From NCBI GenBank assembly GCA_902602105.1, contig CACKPP010000026.1:1-6431 (forward strand): DNA of 6,431 nucleotides, read 5' to 3'. Of the stretch, positions 4,443 to 6,431 are shown piece after piece. The notes under the pieces are model-generated. The model made no database searches. It worked only from the letters and a program-made list of their open reading frames with translations, and was not told the DNA's origin. The position numbers and the translations under genes are program-made. Positions within the stretch are counted from its first letter, which is position 1, and each line of letters begins with the position of its first letter. This DNA is from an uncultured Pelagibacteraceae bacterium (lineage in GTDB: Bacteria > Pseudomonadota > Alphaproteobacteria > Pelagibacterales > Pelagibacteraceae).

Positions 4443-5222
4443 ATGAAAAAACTTGCAAATAAAAAAGCTTTCAGCGATATACTCGTAAAAAATAATAATC
4501 ATATTTACAGTAAAGAGTATCAAGATATGAAAAAGGGTAAAGTAATTCAAGATTTTCCGTCTAAGCAATTACAACATATAAAAGATGAAAAAAATTATAC
4601 ACTTACAAAATTACACGAATTAACAAATGTTAATCGTGGTGTATTAGAGAGATTTTTAGACGGCGGTAAAATTAATCATATAGATTATAGACGTATTATA
4701 AACGTATTTCCTGAAATAGAACAAGGTAGCGTGCGACTTGGTATTGACGTTATTCCTTATCAAGTTTTTGGTTGCGTAATTGACGGTGGTAGAGTTAGGC
4801 ATTTATATTTAAACGAGGATAATAAATTTTACTTTTTAGCGCATTATAAAAAAATATTTCCTAGAGAAACATTGGCACTTACAAACTTTAAAAGTAATAA
4901 TGTTTTTTTATGTCAACATAGACCAAGTATAAATATTTGGAACGAAGAAAATATTGGTTTTGAATTTTTAGTTAAAACTGAAGTAAATTGTTTTTATGGT
5001 ATTGTGCAAAGATATGACGACGGATTTCATTTAGTAGATATTATGCGCCATAAACATATTCATATTGATGACGGTACACCAATTAGAGAGGTATTTGATT
5101 TAACAGTTAAAGTATCTCAAAAATGGTCAGATATAAAATGTAACGATTTAAATTCTATTGTGCGTGATGTCGAAGATTTAGAAAAAACAGCTTGGCAAAA
5201 AAAAGATGAAATTAACGATTAA
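4443..5222 (+). CDS. Probable phage repressor: HTH plus beta-rich C-terminal domain
   Basis: The protein has 259 residues. Residues about 40-90 look like a divergent HTH (KQLQHIKDEKNYTLTKLHEL, then TNVNRGVLERFLDGG). After a short hinge, residues 101-225 form an aromatic-rich, beta-type domain. Its beginning, IPYQVFGCVIDGGRV (104-118), faintly recalls the VPV-G-V--AG-V stretch at the cleavage region of S24/LexA-type repressors. However, no G-D-S-M serine motif, no usual Ala-Gly cleavage pair and no obvious catalytic lysine context are seen. It is divergent from the Cro-like gene and is followed by the integrase with a 17-base overlap, so a CI-like maintenance repressor is the natural reading. 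A transcriptional activator or a non-cleavable repressor inactivated by another route are alternatives. The first 39 residues are polar and basic with no clear domain. Confidence 0.66.
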   Translation: MKKLANKKAFSDILVKNNNHIYSKEYQDMKKGKVIQDFPSKQLQHIKDEKNYTLTKLHELTNVNRGVLERFLDGGKINHIDYRRIINVFPEIEQGSVRLGIDVIPYQVFGCVIDGGRVRHLYLNEDNKFYFLAHYKKIFPRETLALTNFKSNNVFLCQHRPSINIWNEENIGFEFLVKTEVNCFYGIVQRYDDGFHLVDIMRHKHIHIDDGTPIREVFDLTVKVSQKWSDIKCNDLNSIVRDVEDLEKTAWQKKDEIND

Positions 5223-6363
5223 AAGGCTTAGATTTAATAATCAATATTATTGGAATTTATCAGGTCGTGATTGTAAGCTTTTTATAAACGGCACTACATT
5301 TACCCCAAGATCAAAACAATTAGGCTTAAATTTAGATGAAGCAGTAAAAGAAGCTGAACGATTAAATAAAGAATTTAATAGATTTAGACAAGGTTTAGTA
5401 CCTGCAACAGAATATACTTTTAAATGGTGCATACAGGAATTTAAAGCGTCTAAAAAATGGCGTGAGTTTAAAGACCAAACTAAAAAAGATTATAATGATA
5501 CTTTTACTTGGTTAGCAAAAATTAAAAAAAATAATGTAAATTTTATAGATTTAGATAGCCGTAAGTTTAGTAAAAAGAACGTTGACGATCTCATGTCAGA
5601 GTTAATTAAAGGTCGTACAGGTACAAGAACCGACGCTTATACATCTGCAAGAAACGTAATTATTCATATAAAAGCAGTTATGTATTTTATTTGTGCAGAC
5701 CCAATACAATACCCTAATGCGATAAACCCATTTATAGATACTGAACTAAAATACTCAGGCAAAGATACTTATTTTGCAACAGTAAAAGATTTAGAGTTAG
5801 TCGTAAATAAAGCAGACCAACTACACTTACGTTCCGTTGGTACTGCTCTTATGTTAGCTTATTGGACGTTAATTAGAGTTGGTTACATTAAAGATCTAAC
5901 TTGGTCGCAACATTACAAAAAAAACCATTTAGATATAATACAAGAAAAAAATAATAGTTGGGTTCAGTTTCCGTTATATGACGATACAGAGTGTTTATAC
6001 CCAAGTTTAGTTGCACGTTTAGAAAAAGATTTTGCAGAGAAAAAAGGTTTATATATGGTTATGCGTAAGCAACAAAAAAACTCTCACGGTTTTATATCAG
6101 GTCAGTATTACCCATTTACTAAAAGATACTTACAAGAAAAAGTTAGATTTGTTTTAGATCAATGCAAAGAACAGTTAAGCAATCCTAATTTAGAATTTAG
6201 TAGTTTCCGTAAAGGTGGTATTTCTGATATTGCAACAGAAACATCTACATCTAACGTTATGGCGTTGTCAGGTCATAAGTCAGACAAAACTCTAAAGAGT
6301 TATATTAACTTTAAAGACAACCGTAAATTAGTAGAAGCAAGTAAGCAACGTAAAGGTCGTTAA
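5206..6363 (+). CDS. int: Tyrosine recombinase, phage integrase
   Basis: The 385-residue length is typical of phage integrases, which recombine attP with attB. Residues 1-62 are basic and beta-like, fitting an arm-binding or leader segment. Residues about 70-165 fit the helical core-binding domain (TFKWCIQEFKASKKW). The catalytic domain follows, with box I Arg at R224 (TLIRVGYIKDLTW), probable beta-hairpin Lys at K248, box II Arg at R335 (SSFRKGGIS), H357 in LSGHK, and the nucleophile Y366 in LKSYINF. The first residue of the usual H-x-x-R is S332 rather than His, a substitution at a position that varies somewhat in the family. The ATG overlaps the repressor-like gene by 17 bases and lacks a clear ribosome-binding site, so translation is probably coupled. 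No attP core could be identified without the host sequence. Confidence 0.92.
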   Translation: MKLTIKRLRFNNQYYWNLSGRDCKLFINGTTFTPRSKQLGLNLDEAVKEAERLNKEFNRFRQGLVPATEYTFKWCIQEFKASKKWREFKDQTKKDYNDTFTWLAKIKKNNVNFIDLDSRKFSKKNVDDLMSELIKGRTGTRTDAYTSARNVIIHIKAVMYFICADPIQYPNAINPFIDTELKYSGKDTYFATVKDLELVVNKADQLHLRSVGTALMLAYWTLIRVGYIKDLTWSQHYKKNHLDIIQEKNNSWVQFPLYDDTECLYPSLVARLEKDFAEKKGLYMVMRKQQKNSHGFISGQYYPFTKRYLQEKVRFVLDQCKEQLSNPNLEFSSFRKGGISDIATETSTSNVMALSGHKSDKTLKSYINFKDNRKLVEASKQRKGR

Positions 6364-6431
6364 TGCCCGAAGAAAAAAAACAAAAGCAAGCTAAGATTAG
6401 ATGTGGCACTTGCGGTAATTATGAGTGGCAA
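6363..6431 (+). CDS. Start of a probable zinc-ribbon protein, cut by window edge
   Basis: An ATG overlaps the integrase stop (TAATG) and stays open for 23 codons to the edge. The visible N-terminus is basic, MPEEKKQKQAKIR, followed by CGTCGNYEWQ, in which Cys-x-x-Cys is the first half of a possible zinc ribbon. Only the start is available, so family and function cannot be given. The overlap and continuing frame support a real downstream gene of the same operon. Confidence 0.6.
   Translation, partial: MPEEKKQKQAKIRCGTCGNYEWQ

Noticed and set aside
5247..5432. Minus-strand frame inside the integrase.
   Set aside because: It is wholly antisense to the conserved integrase gene, with no ribosome-binding site or domain.

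Overview
The window looks like the immunity and early-replication region of a temperate phage or integrated prophage. The DNA is strongly AT-rich with mostly A/T third codon positions, genes are packed with 4 to 17 base overlaps, and the gene set (Cro-like HTH, divergent repressor-like protein plus integrase, DUF3310, PD-(D/E)XK nuclease, primase-polymerase/helicase) is typical of a phage. The host cannot be fixed from the sequence. An AT-rich alphaproteobacterium, possibly marine such as a SAR11-type cell, is a low-confidence guess based on composition and on resemblance of the 224-residue protein to alphaproteobacterial prophage proteins remembered from general knowledge.

Layout: two divergent units flank a 120-base control region (4323-4442). 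The leftward (minus-strand) unit starts at 4322. In order of transcription it holds a Cro-like HTH protein, a DUF3310 protein, a RecB/Cas4-like nuclease, a charged 107-residue protein, a 29-residue ORF, a 126-base non-coding leader with potential kissing-loop structure, a 224-residue protein of possible ssDNA-binding role, a candidate three-way-junction RNA, a 49-residue hydrophobic small protein, a MerR/excisionase-like wHTH protein, a short coiled-coil protein, and a primase-polymerase fused to a RepA-like helicase that runs off the left edge. The rightward (plus-strand) unit holds a 259-residue repressor-like protein, a tyrosine integrase overlapping it by 17 bases, and the first 23 codons of a probable zinc-ribbon protein that runs off the right edge.

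Working model (inference): the 259-residue protein and the Cro-like protein compete at the control region, where a 12-base perfect palindrome overlaps the -35 of the best leftward promoter. Leftward expression would supply DNA-processing and replication proteins. Rightward expression would supply repressor and integrase.

The least expected feature is structural. The leftward unit carries several strong inverted repeats, three of them well formed inside coding sequence. The best has 17 base pairs and lies in the nuclease gene. None was spotted in the rightward genes by eye. Two short genes (49 and 29 codons) and the large left-edge gene were found by reading the strand directly. There is no gene-free stretch over 300 bases, and no rRNA, tRNA, CRISPR array or insertion sequence was seen.
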